Shown here piece by piece: positions 26,858 through 35,264 of a DNA stretch of 64,000 nt (the first letter of the stretch is position 1; each line of letters begins with the position of its first letter). Position numbers and translations under genes: made by a program. The notes beneath the pieces were generated by a model. The model saw nothing but the letters and a program-made list of their open reading frames with translations, was not told the origin of the DNA and did not search any database. This stretch comes from Rhodospirillales bacterium (GTDB taxonomy: Bacteria; Pseudomonadota; Alphaproteobacteria; Reyranellales; Reyranellaceae), in contig CP064988.1 in assembly GCA_016699855.1 (NCBI GenBank), positions 3,996,501 through 4,060,500 on the forward strand. The letters are read 5' to 3'.

Positions 26858-26881
26858 GCCGCGAAACCGACGTTTCGCGGC
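26858..26881 (+). terminator. perfect hairpin in the miaA-ilvB gap
   Basis: GCCGCGAAAC-CGAC-GTTTCGCGGC, a 10-bp perfect stem with a four-base loop, followed by GCATTGTTTC. It sits 24 bases before the ilvB start. It could be a miaA terminator, or a leader hairpin that attenuates ilvB or masks its ribosome site (GAGGAG). No leader peptide rich in Ile/Val/Leu codons is obvious. Confidence 0.5.
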
Positions 26882-26904
26882 GCATTGTTTCAGAGGAGCG
26901 AGCG

Positions 26905-28671
26905 ATGTCCGCGGAGAGCAAGACGAACGGCGCCGACCTGTTGATCAAGACCTTGATCGACCAGGACGTCGACGTCGTTTTCGGCTACCCCGGCGGCGCC
27001 GTCCTGCCGATCTACGATTCGCTGTTCAAGCAGAACCGCATCCGCCACATCCTCGTGCGCCACGAGCAGGCCGCCGTGCACGCCGCCGAGGGCTACGCCC
27101 GCTCCACGGGCCGGGTCGGCGTCGTGCTGGTGACCTCCGGTCCGGGCGCCACCAACGCGGTGACCGGCCTGACCGACGCGCTGATGGATTCGATCCCGAT
27201 CGTCTGCCTCACCGGGCAGGTGCCGACCCATCTGATCGGCAACGACGCCTTCCAGGAGTGCGACACGGTCGGCATCACCCGGCCCTGCACCAAGCACAAC
27301 TACCTCGTGAAGAACGTCGCCGACCTGCAGCGGGTCACCAGCGAGGCGTTCTACGTGGCGAAGTCCGGCCGTCCGGGCCCGGTCGTGATCGACCTGCCCA
27401 AGGACGTGCTGATGACGGCGCACGAGTACGAGCCGCCGCGCAAGACCGTGCAGCACAAGAGCTACCGGCCGCAGATCAAGGGCGACATCAAGCGCATCGA
27501 GCAGGCCGTCGACCTGATGGTCAAGGCCAAGCGGCCGCTGTTCTACACCGGTGGCGGCGTGATCAACTCCGGCCCCAACGCGTCCAAGCTGCTGCAGCAG
27601 CTCGTGCGGCTGACCGGCTTCCCGATCACCAACACGCTGATGGGGCTGGGCGCCTTCCCGGCGTCGGATCCGCAGTTCCTCGGCATGCTGGGCATGCACG
27701 GCACCTACGAGGCCAACCTCGCGATGCACGGCTGCGACGTGATGATCAACATCGGCGCGCGCTTCGACGATCGCATGACCGGCCGCATCAACGCGTTCTC
27801 GCCGGGCTCGAAGAAGATCCACGTCGACATCGACCCGTCGGAGATCAACAAGAACGTGCGCATCGACGTCCCCGTGGTCGGCGACTGCGCCCATGTCATC
27901 GAGGACATGATCAAGGTGTGGAAGGCGCGCCAGCCCAAGCTCGACGCCAAGGCGCACAAGGCGTGGTGGGCGCAGATCGACGAGTGGCGCGGCCGCCAGT
28001 GCCTGCGCTACGAGAATTCCAGCGAGATCATCAAGCCCCAGTACGCGCTGGAGCGGCTGTACGCGCTGACCAAGGACCGCTCGCCGATCATCACGACCGA
28101 GGTCGGCCAGCACCAGATGTGGGCCGCCCAGTACATGAAGTTCGAGAAGCCCAACATGTGGCTGACCTCGGGCGGGCTGGGGACGATGGGCTACGGCCTG
28201 CCGGCGGCGATCGGCGCGCAGATCGCGCACCCCGACAAGCTGGTGATCGACGTCGCCGGCGATGCCTCGATCCTGATGAACATCCAGGAGATGTCGACGG
28301 CCGTGCAGTACCGCGCGCCCGTCAAGATCTTCATCCTCAACAACGAGTACATGGGCATGGTGCGGCAGTGGCAGGAGCTGCTGCATGGCGGCCGCTACTC
28401 GGAGAGCTACTCGGCGGCGCTGCCGGACTTCGTGAAGCTGGCCGAGGCGTTCGGCGCCGTCGGCCTGCGCTGCACGAAACCGCAGGAGGTGGACGCCACC
28501 ATCCAGGAGATGCTGGCGGTCGACCGGCCGGTGATCGTCGACGTCTGCGTCGACAAGGCCGAGAACTGCTTCCCGATGATCCCCTCGGGCGCCGCCCATA
28601 ACGAGATGCTGCTGGGCCCGGCCGACAAGGCCGCCCGGCCGATCTCCGAGGAAGGCATGGTCCTCGTCTAG
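26905..28671 (+). CDS. ilvB: acetolactate synthase large subunit
   Basis: A 588-residue thiamine-diphosphate enzyme. The catalytic Glu is in VRHEQAAVHAAEGYARS. The FAD-binding middle domain contains GARFDDRMTGR. The ThDP/Mg motif spans GDASILMNIQEM to NNEYMGMVRQWQE. It condenses two pyruvates (or pyruvate and 2-oxobutyrate), the first common step to Val, Leu and Ile. The ATG at 26905 follows GAGGAG and replaces a much longer misread frame running back into miaA. ilvN follows after a palindromic repeat. Confidence 0.97.
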   Translation: MSAESKTNGADLLIKTLIDQDVDVVFGYPGGAVLPIYDSLFKQNRIRHILVRHEQAAVHAAEGYARSTGRVGVVLVTSGPGATNAVTGLTDALMDSIPIVCLTGQVPTHLIGNDAFQECDTVGITRPCTKHNYLVKNVADLQRVTSEAFYVAKSGRPGPVVIDLPKDVLMTAHEYEPPRKTVQHKSYRPQIKGDIKRIEQAVDLMVKAKRPLFYTGGGVINSGPNASKLLQQLVRLTGFPITNTLMGLGAFPASDPQFLGMLGMHGTYEANLAMHGCDVMINIGARFDDRMTGRINAFSPGSKKIHVDIDPSEINKNVRIDVPVVGDCAHVIEDMIKVWKARQPKLDAKAHKAWWAQIDEWRGRQCLRYENSSEIIKPQYALERLYALTKDRSPIITTEVGQHQMWAAQYMKFEKPNMWLTSGGLGTMGYGLPAAIGAQIAHPDKLVIDVAGDASILMNIQEMSTAVQYRAPVKIFILNNEYMGMVRQWQELLHGGRYSESYSAALPDFVKLAEAFGAVGLRCTKPQEVDATIQEMLAVDRPVIVDVCVDKAENCFPMIPSGAAHNEMLLGPADKAARPISEEGMVLV

Positions 28672-28686
28672 CACCGCGAGGCCTCT

Positions 28687-28794
28687 CATCCGGCGCTCCG
28701 CGCCACCTTCTCCCCCGAAGACGGGGGGAGAACGGAATGACGCCTTTCCCCTTCTCCCCCGTCTCCGGGGGAGAAGGTGCCCGCAGGGCGGATG
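28687..28794. repeat. REP-like palindromic intergenic repeat
   Basis: Outer arms CATCCGGCGCTCCGCGCCAC and GTGCCCGCAGGGCGGATG are imperfectly complementary. Inside are two hairpins: TTCTCCCCC/GGGGGGAGAA, and the perfect 11-bp CCTTCTCCCCC/GGGGGAGAAGG at 28750-28777. This matches the dispersed palindromes often found between genes in high-GC alphaproteobacteria. It interrupts the ilvB-ilvN transcript and could tune its stability. Confidence 0.7.
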
Positions 28795-28864
28795 GGGGGC
28801 TTTTCCGCCGCCGCGCGCCCGACCAGAAACCGCCGCCACGACCGACAGCGCAGGGACTTTGGAT

Positions 28865-29377
28865 ATGACCGCCCCCACCACCTCGCAGCGCCACACCATC
28901 GCCGTGCTCGTCGACAACGAGCCGGGCGTGCTGGCGCGCGTCATCGGCCTGTTCTCCGGCCGCGGCTACAACATCGAGAGCCTCACCGTCTCCGAGACCG
29001 ACGCCAAGAAGCACCTCTCGCGCATCACGATCGCCACGTCCGGCACGCCGATGGTGATCGAGCAGATCAAGGCCCAGCTCGACCGCCTCGTGCCCATCCA
29101 CAAGGTCGCCGACCTGACCATGGAGGGCCCATCGGTCGAGCGCGAGCTGGCGCTGGTCAAGGTCAAGTCGAGCGGCGACAAGCGGGTCGAGGCGCTGCGC
29201 ATCGCCGACGTGTTCCGCGCCCGCGTCGTCGACATGACCAACGACTCCGCCGTGTTCGAGCTGACCGGCGCGCCGTCCAAGCTCGACTCCTTCACCGGGC
29301 TGATGGAGCCGCTGGGCCTGGTCGAGGTCTGCCGCACCGGCGTCGCCGCGCTCCACCGCGGCGCCGACGGCCTCTAG
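28865..29377 (+). CDS. ilvN: acetolactate synthase small (regulatory) subunit
   Basis: A 170-residue protein. The N-terminal ACT domain has the family motif VLVDNEPGVLARVIGLFSGRGYNIESL, which forms the Val-binding site for feedback inhibition. The C-terminal domain (ADVFRARVVDMTNDSAVFEL, TGVAALHRG) activates the large subunit. The ATG at 28865 is used; a TTG two codons upstream is possible. It belongs to the ilvB-ilvN-lysE-ilvC run. Confidence 0.96.
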   Translation: MTAPTTSQRHTIAVLVDNEPGVLARVIGLFSGRGYNIESLTVSETDAKKHLSRITIATSGTPMVIEQIKAQLDRLVPIHKVADLTMEGPSVERELALVKVKSSGDKRVEALRIADVFRARVVDMTNDSAVFELTGAPSKLDSFTGLMEPLGLVEVCRTGVAALHRGADGL

Positions 29378-29395
29378 GCGCGGATCGCGGCGGCG

Positions 29396-30019
29396 GTGGA
29401 GTCCTCCCTCGTCTGGGCGCTGGCGGGTTTCGCCGTCGTCCATCTGCTGGCGGTCGCCAGCCCCGGGCCGACCTTCCTGTTCATGGCCCGCGCCGCCGCC
29501 GCGCGCGGCCGCGGGCCGGCGCTGCTGGCCGCCACCGCGACCGGCTTCGGCGCCGTGTTCTGGGCGGCCGCGGCGCTGTTCGGTCTCCAGTTGCTGATCG
29601 CCGGGGCCGGCTGGCTGTACGGCGCGCTGCGGCTGGCGGGCGCCGCCTATCTGCTGTGGATCGCCTTCCACATGATCCGCCACGCGACGGACCCGCTGGC
29701 GGCGGCCGGCGACATCGGCGGCGGCGGCCTGCCGGCGCTGTGGCTGCGCGCGTTCCTCGTGCAGCTCTCGAACCCCAAGGTGATGGTGTTCTTCGGCAGC
29801 GTGTTCGCCACGCTGCTGCCGGCGCAGCCGCCGCTCGTGGCGTCGCTGCTCGCGCTGGCGATCGTCTACCTCAACGAGTTCGGCTGGTACGCCCTCGTCG
29901 CGCTGCTGTTCTCGACGCCGCGAATCGGCCGCGCCTACCGCGCCGGCAAGGCCTGGATCGAGCGCGCGGCCGGCGGCGTGATCGGCGCGATGGGCCTGAA
30001 ACTGGCGTTTGACCGCTGA
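29396..30019 (+). CDS. LysE-family amino-acid exporter
   Basis: A 207-residue membrane protein with six predicted hydrophobic segments and the LysE/RhtB signature near the N-terminus (VHLLAVASPGPTFLFMARAA) and LSNPKVMVFFGSVFATLLP in the middle. It starts with GTG, 18 bases after ilvN, and is followed 49 bases later by ilvC. Its place inside a branched-chain biosynthesis operon suggests it exports a branched-chain amino acid or related compound; this is inference from context only. Confidence 0.85.
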   Translation: MESSLVWALAGFAVVHLLAVASPGPTFLFMARAAAARGRGPALLAATATGFGAVFWAAAALFGLQLLIAGAGWLYGALRLAGAAYLLWIAFHMIRHATDPLAAAGDIGGGGLPALWLRAFLVQLSNPKVMVFFGSVFATLLPAQPPLVASLLALAIVYLNEFGWYALVALLFSTPRIGRAYRAGKAWIERAAGGVIGAMGLKLAFDR

Positions 30020-30068
30020 ACGACGGGCGGGCATACGGGGCCGCCGAATTTCGCAAGGGAGAAGAAAG

Positions 30069-31088
30069 ATGCGTGTCTATTACGATCGCGACGCGGACGT
30101 GAACCTGATCAAGGGCAAGAAGGTCCTGATCGTCGGCTACGGCAGCCAGGGCCACGCCCACGCCATGAACCTGCGGGACAGCGGCGTGAAGGACGTCCGC
30201 ATCGCGCTCAAGAAGGGCTCGGCGACGGTCAAGAAGGCCGAGGGCGCCGGCTTCACCGTGATGACCCCGGCCGACGGCGCCAAGTGGGCCGACGTCGTCA
30301 TGATGCTGACGCCGGACGAGCTGCAGAGCGACATCTACTCGGCCGATCTGGCGCCGAACATGAAGGACGGCGCCGCGCTGGTGTTCGCGCACGGGCTGAA
30401 CGTGCACTTCAACCTGATCGCGCCGCGCGCCGATCTCGACGTGTTCATGATCGCGCCCAAGGGTCCCGGCCACACCGTGCGCTCCGAGTACGCGCGCGGC
30501 GGCGGCGTCCCCTGCCTGGTGGCGGTGGCGCAGAACGCCTCGGGCAACGCGCTCGAGATCGGTCTCAGCTATTCCGCGGCGATCGGCGGCGGCCGCGCCG
30601 GCACCATCGAGACCAGCTTCAAGGAGGAGTGCGAGACCGACCTGTTCGGCGAGCAGGTCGTGCTGTGCGGCGGCCTCGTCGAGCTGATCAAGGCCGGCTA
30701 CGAGACGCTGGTCGACGCCGGCTACGCGCCGGAGATGGCCTATTTCGAGTGCCTGCACGAGGTGAAGCTGATCGTCGACCTCATCTACGAGGGCGGCATC
30801 GCCAACATGAACTACTCGATCTCGAACACGGCGGAGTACGGCGAATACCGCACCGGACCGCGCATCGTGACCGACGAGACCAAGGCGGAGATGAAGCGCG
30901 TGCTGGAGGACATCCAGTCCGGCCGGTTCGCGCGCGACTGGATGCTGGAGAACAAGGTCGGGCAGGCCTCGTTCAAGGCGATGCGCCGGCGCATGTCGGA
31001 GCACCCGATCGAGGAGATCGGCGTCAAGCTGCGCGGCATGATGCCGTGGATCAAGGAGAAGGCGCTGGTGGACAAGGCCCGCAACTAG
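30069..31088 (+). CDS. ilvC: ketol-acid reductoisomerase
   Basis: A 339-residue class I KARI. The NADPH-binding loop is VGYGSQGHAHAMNLRDSG and the proline-glycine segment is APKGPGHTVRSEY. Acidic Mg ligands are in ETDLFGEQ and NSTAEYG-like NTAEYGEY. It converts acetolactate or acetohydroxybutyrate into the dihydroxy acids. GGGAGAAGAAAG precedes the ATG. It is the last gene of the run; a clear terminator follows. Confidence 0.97.
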   Translation: MRVYYDRDADVNLIKGKKVLIVGYGSQGHAHAMNLRDSGVKDVRIALKKGSATVKKAEGAGFTVMTPADGAKWADVVMMLTPDELQSDIYSADLAPNMKDGAALVFAHGLNVHFNLIAPRADLDVFMIAPKGPGHTVRSEYARGGGVPCLVAVAQNASGNALEIGLSYSAAIGGGRAGTIETSFKEECETDLFGEQVVLCGGLVELIKAGYETLVDAGYAPEMAYFECLHEVKLIVDLIYEGGIANMNYSISNTAEYGEYRTGPRIVTDETKAEMKRVLEDIQSGRFARDWMLENKVGQASFKAMRRRMSEHPIEEIGVKLRGMMPWIKEKALVDKARN

Positions 31089-31175
31089 GCTGGACGGCCA
31101 TGCGGGAACGCGCTATCAGGCATTCGGAAATAGCGCGGACGCGATAAAACCAATAACGGGAGGCTGACGCGCCGG

Positions 31176-31206
31176 ACGCCCGGATCGAAAGATCCGGGCG
31201 TTTCGA
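31176..31206 (+). terminator. rho-independent terminator after ilvC
   Basis: An 11-bp perfect stem ACGCCCGGATC/GATCCGGGCGT closed by a GAAA tetraloop and followed by TTCGATT. It lies 88 bases past the ilvC stop. Confidence 0.85.
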
Positions 31207-31267
31207 TTCAGGGCTGGAACCACGCGGTTATTTCGGCGTTCATCTTGACTCATGAGGGCTCAATCAC

Positions 31268-31293
31268 CAAAAATGATCGTGTCGTCATTTTTG
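31268..31293 (+). promoter_or_regulatory. AT-rich hairpin directly before a start region
   Basis: CAAAAATGA-TCGTGTCG-TCATTTTTG, a 9-bp perfect inverted repeat with an eight-base loop. It ends one base before the ATGGAGG ribosome site of the gene at 31307. The A/T content stands out locally. It could be an operator or an RNA hairpin controlling ribosome access. Confidence 0.45.
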
Positions 31294-31306
31294 ATGGAGG
31301 CCCGCC

Positions 31307-31804
31307 ATGTTCCGACGGATTTCGCGTCCGATGGCCGCCGCGCTCGCGGTCGCGGTCAGCGTCGCGCCGCAGACCGTCATGGCCCGGAGCGAGGCCGCCG
31401 GATCGATCGGCGCCTTTTCGATGGTGCCCGCCGTGGCTATCGCGGTCACCGCCACCGACCCCGCCAGCGCCGGTCTGCGCGCCTCGCCGGGCGCCGCCGT
31501 GCGGGCGCTGTCCGGCGCCGCTGAATGGTCGGTGGTGAACACCGCCACCGCGGTGTCGGTCGCCGCCAACGCCAGCGGCGAGACGTTGCTGGTCATCCAC
31601 ATGGTCGCGGCGACCGGCGTGCATCTCAGCGTGTCGCTGCCGTTCGAGATCGCGCGCACGCTGGCGCTCAAGCCCGGCGACCGCGTGCGCGCGACGACGA
31701 CGGAGGCCGGCGTGGCGCTGCATCGCGACGGGCGCGTGTTCGCCATCGTCGCGCGCGAGGGCGCCGAGCATCTCGTACGCCACGAGATCCTGGGCGCGCG
31801 CTAG
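31307..31804 (+). CDS. secreted protein of unknown function
   Basis: A 165-residue protein. The N-terminus is a signal peptide (MAAALAVAVSVAPQTVMARS). The mature part is Ala/Val-rich and beta-prone. It contains WSVVNTATAVSVAANASGET and a basic C-terminal region with ALKPGDRVRATTTEAGVALH. No family is recognised. GGAGG sits before the ATG, after a hairpin at 31268-31293. It is followed 16 bases later by a DUF2145 gene, so the two are probably co-transcribed. Confidence 0.65.
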   Translation: MFRRISRPMAAALAVAVSVAPQTVMARSEAAGSIGAFSMVPAVAIAVTATDPASAGLRASPGAAVRALSGAAEWSVVNTATAVSVAANASGETLLVIHMVAATGVHLSVSLPFEIARTLALKPGDRVRATTTEAGVALHRDGRVFAIVAREGAEHLVRHEILGAR

Positions 31805-31820
31805 GTCCGGCGCCGCGCGC

Positions 31821-32591
31821 ATGGCCGTGCTGACGACCCTGCTGGCGTCGTTCGGACTCGCCGCGTGGGCGGGCGAGCCGGCCTGTCAGGTCGGCCTGCC
31901 GACGGTCGACGCCGTGGCCAAGGCGGCGGCGGCGGCGCGTCGGCTGGAGCGTGCGCTCGACGAGACGGGCGCCGATGTCGCCGTCGTCGGCCGGGTCGGC
32001 GCCGACCTCAGCCGGCACGGCATCTCCTACACCCACGCGGGCATCGTCTGGCGCGACGATCCCGCCGGGCGCTGGCAGGTCACGCACGTGCTCAACGATT
32101 GCGGCGGCCCGCGCTCGCGGCTCTACCGCCAAGGGCTGGTGAATTTCTTCCTCGACGACCCGTTGAACTACGACACGCTGCTGCTGGTGCCGTCGGAGCC
32201 GGTGCGGCGGGCGCTCGCGGCGCGGCTGCGCGGCGGCGCGTCCGGGGCGCTGCACGAACCGTCGTACAGCGCGCTGGCCTATCCGTTCCGCGCCACCTAC
32301 CAGAACTCCAACCAGTTCGTGCTCGAGAACCTCGCGCTGGCGCGCGCCGGCGCGCTGGAGGGCGGTCGTGACGCCGCCATCGGGACGCTGCGTGAGAGCG
32401 GATTCCAGCCGGATACCGTCAGATTGTCGGCGACCGAGCGGCTGGGCGGCGGCTTCCGCGCCAATTTGCGGTTCGACGACCATCCGCGCGCGGAGGAGGC
32501 GGCGCGGGCCTACTCCGTCGTCACCGTCGCCGCCGTCGAGCGGTGGATGGCCGCGACCGGAACTTTGGCGGCGCGACGCGAGCTGCACTGA
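31821..32591 (+). CDS. DUF2145 family protein
   Basis: A 256-residue exported protein (short signal peptide ending near AWAGE). The core matches DUF2145: HGISYTHAGIVWRDDPAGRW, VTHVLNDCGGPRSRLYRQGL and VNFFLDDPLNYDTLLLVPSE. The conserved His and Cys in these blocks resemble the active-site arrangement of NlpC/P60-like cysteine hydrolases, which makes a peptidase or amidase role possible but unproven. It is likely co-expressed with the small secreted protein before it. Confidence 0.75.
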   Translation: MAVLTTLLASFGLAAWAGEPACQVGLPTVDAVAKAAAAARRLERALDETGADVAVVGRVGADLSRHGISYTHAGIVWRDDPAGRWQVTHVLNDCGGPRSRLYRQGLVNFFLDDPLNYDTLLLVPSEPVRRALAARLRGGASGALHEPSYSALAYPFRATYQNSNQFVLENLALARAGALEGGRDAAIGTLRESGFQPDTVRLSATERLGGGFRANLRFDDHPRAEEAARAYSVVTVAAVERWMAATGTLAARRELH

Positions 32592-32669
32592 GTGCCGGCC
32601 GGCCTCCGGTATCCTTGACCTGGTTCCAGCGAGCGTGCGAACGTTCGTTCAGGTGATCGGGAGGCTGGG

Positions 32670-34400
32670 ATGGCGCGCTACGACCGGGTGATCCGCAACG
32701 GCATGATCGTCGACGGCACGCGCTGCCCGCGCTACCGCGGCGACATCGCCATCCGCGACGGCGTCATCGTCGAGATCGGCCGCGTCGATCCCGCAGACGC
32801 GCGCGAAGTGATCGACGCCGAGGGCCTGATCGTGGCGCCGGGCTTCATCGACCTGCACACGCACTACGACGCGCAGCTCTTCTGGGATCCGTACTGCAGC
32901 CTGTCGAGCTGGCACGGCATCACCTCGGTGGTGATCGGCAATTGCGGCTTCGGCTTCGCGCCGGTGCGGCCGGCCGAGCGCGAGCGCGCCATGATGACGA
33001 TGACCCGCGTCGAGGCGATCCCGATGCCGTCGATGCAGGCCGGCATGCCGTGGGACTGGACGACGTTCCCCGAGTTCCTCGACAGCGTCGAGCGCGCGCC
33101 CAAGGCGGTGAACATCCTTCCGTACGTGCCGATCGCGCCGCTGCTGATCTGGGTGATGGGCTTCGAGGCCGCCAAGTCGGGCCGCCGGCCGACCGACGCG
33201 GAGCACGCCGAGATCGTCCGGCTGCTCGACGAGTCGATGGACGCCGGCGGCTGCGGCTGGTCGGCCCAGCGCATGCTGCCGACGGGACCGGCCTGCGTGC
33301 AGCGCGATTTCGACGGCTCGCCGATGCCGACCGACGTGATGCACGACGACACCTGCCGCGAGCTGGCGAAGGTGCTGCGCCGGCGCAACGACGGCTTCAT
33401 GCAGATGCTGCTGGTCTCGGGCGACAACGTCGCGGACCGCGCCTTCTACGAGGAGATGGCCGAGCTCAGCGGCCGGCCGATGATCATGAACGTGGTGCAG
33501 GCGTTCGACCACCGGCCGGAGATCCACCGCGAGACGCTGGCGTGGCTGCGCAGCTGCCGCGAGCGCGGCATCCGCGTGGTCGGCCAGGGGCTGACGACCG
33601 ACGCCGGCTTCACCTTCACCTTCGAGAACTGGAACCTGTTCGACGATTCGCAGGCTTGGTGCGACGCCACCACGGGCACGCTCGAGGAGCGCAAGGCCAA
33701 GCTGGCCGATCCGGCGCGCCGCCAGGCGCTGAAGGACAAGATGCCGCGCACCGCGACCGGGCCTCTGCCGGACATCGTCATCGTCGGCCCGCGGCTCGAG
33801 CGCAACAAGCCGTGGCTCGACCACACGCTGGGCCACGCCGCGTCGAAGATGGGCAAGCATCCCGTCGACGTGATGCTCGACATGGCGGTGGACGAGGATC
33901 TGAAGACCGAGTTCTTCGCCGCGCCGCCCAACGGCAAGATCGAGCATCTGCGCGAGATCGTCGCCGATCCCTACGTGCTGTTCGGCGTCTCCGACGGCGG
34001 CGCCCACACCAAGTTCCTCACCGCCGGCCGCTATCCCACGGAGACGCTGTGCAAGGTCGTGCGCGAGCACGGCATGATCTCGCTGGAGGAGGCGCATTGG
34101 CGGCTCGCGGCGCTGCCGGCCGAGGTCGCGGGCTTCAAGGACCGCGGCGTGCTGCGCAAGGGCGCGCCGGCCGACATCGTGGTCTACGATTACGAGAAGC
34201 TGGAGGTCCTGCCGGAGGAGATCGTGCACGACCTGCCCGGTGGCGAATGGCGCCGCGTGCAGCGCGCGCGCGGGTACCGCCACGTGCTGGTCAACGGCGA
34301 GGTCACGATCCGCGACGACCGCCAGACCGGGACGCATTCCGGCGCGCTGCTGCGGCACGGTTCGGCGCGGCGCGTGCCGACGGCGCTCGCGGCCGAATGA
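32670..34400 (+). CDS. N-acyl-D-amino-acid deacylase-like amidohydrolase
   Basis: A 576-residue amidohydrolase. Metal-ligand segment GFIDLHTHYDAQLFWDPYCS, then TSVVIGNCGFGFAPVRP, which includes the Cys typical of D-aminoacylases, and the C-terminal GVSDGGAHTKFLTAGRYP, which supplies a further His/Asp. The enzyme family hydrolyses N-acyl-D-amino acids, but large bacterial members of this group have varied substrates. GGGAGG precedes the ATG. The stop overlaps the start of the TetR gene by four bases (ATGA), so the regulator may control this gene. Confidence 0.88.
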   Translation: MARYDRVIRNGMIVDGTRCPRYRGDIAIRDGVIVEIGRVDPADAREVIDAEGLIVAPGFIDLHTHYDAQLFWDPYCSLSSWHGITSVVIGNCGFGFAPVRPAERERAMMTMTRVEAIPMPSMQAGMPWDWTTFPEFLDSVERAPKAVNILPYVPIAPLLIWVMGFEAAKSGRRPTDAEHAEIVRLLDESMDAGGCGWSAQRMLPTGPACVQRDFDGSPMPTDVMHDDTCRELAKVLRRRNDGFMQMLLVSGDNVADRAFYEEMAELSGRPMIMNVVQAFDHRPEIHRETLAWLRSCRERGIRVVGQGLTTDAGFTFTFENWNLFDDSQAWCDATTGTLEERKAKLADPARRQALKDKMPRTATGPLPDIVIVGPRLERNKPWLDHTLGHAASKMGKHPVDVMLDMAVDEDLKTEFFAAPPNGKIEHLREIVADPYVLFGVSDGGAHTKFLTAGRYPTETLCKVVREHGMISLEEAHWRLAALPAEVAGFKDRGVLRKGAPADIVVYDYEKLEVLPEEIVHDLPGGEWRRVQRARGYRHVLVNGEVTIRDDRQTGTHSGALLRHGSARRVPTALAAE

Positions 34401-35034
34401 CCGCCGCCCTCGCGCCACGGGCGCCGCGCCCGGCCGCCGAGGCGGCGGTGCCGGGCGAAGGCCGCGACGCGCTGCTGCGGGTGGCGCTGCGGGCGTTCGT
34501 CGAGCAGGGCTTCCACCGCGCCTCGATGCGCGACATCGCGCTGCGCGCCGGCACCAGCGTGTCGGCGACCTACCACTATTTCCCGTCCAGGACGACATCC
34601 TGCGGCGGATCATGACCGGCGTGACCGGGGACCTGATCACCGCGCTGGAGGCGACGCGCGACGCCGCCGGCCCCGATCCCGTCGCGCGCATGGAGGCGCT
34701 GGTGCGCACGCACGTGCTGCTGCACACCGACCGGCGCGACGAGGCCTTCGTCGCCAACAGCGAGCTGCGCAGCCTCCGCCCGGCCGACCGCGCCGCCGTC
34801 GTCGCCCAGCGCGACAAGGTGCTGGCGATCTTCCGCGCCGTCGCCGCCGAGGGACTGGCCGCCGGCCGTTTCGCCTGCGCCCATCCGGCCGACACGACGA
34901 TCGCCATCCTGACGATGTGCACCTCCGTGGCCGGCTGGTTCCGCGGCGACGGCCGCGAGACTCCCGCCACCATCGCGGACCGCTACGCCGCGCTGGCGCT
35001 GCGGATGCTGGACCGCCGGGACCCGGCGGACTGA
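34397..35034 (+). pseudogene. TetR-family regulator, single-base frameshift
   Basis: The helix-turn-helix part is read from ATG 34397: LLRVALRAFVEQGFHRASMR, then DIALRAGTSVSATYHYFPS. After position about 34588 the frame is wrong and stops, while the ligand-binding domain continues in another frame (DDILRRIMTGVTGDLITALE to LRMLDRRDPAD). One added base (TCCAGGAC to TCCAAGGAC) gives YHYFPSKDDILRRI, the normal family join. It is translationally coupled to the deacylase gene. Intact, it would be a 212-residue one-component repressor. Confidence 0.8.
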
Positions 35035-35264
35035 TCGTCGCGCCGGACGCGCGGCCGCTCCGCTCCGGGCGGCCAAAACCGTTGCCGATCAAGGCGTTGG
35101 CGGCCGCTCGCCGCCGCGTCGGCGGGAGCGGTCGAATTTCTCGCGGGTGGCCGGTCGCTGCTTGCCGCTGTCCGTCGACCGGTTTAAGAGGGGCGCGTTC
35201 GTCGCCGGCCCCGCGCCCGGCCGGCATTCTCTTTTTCGTCCTCTTCCACAGGAACGCGCCGCAC

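Noticed and set aside
28750..28777. Rho-independent terminator after ilvB
   Set aside because: The stem is not followed by a T run and is part of a larger palindromic repeat.
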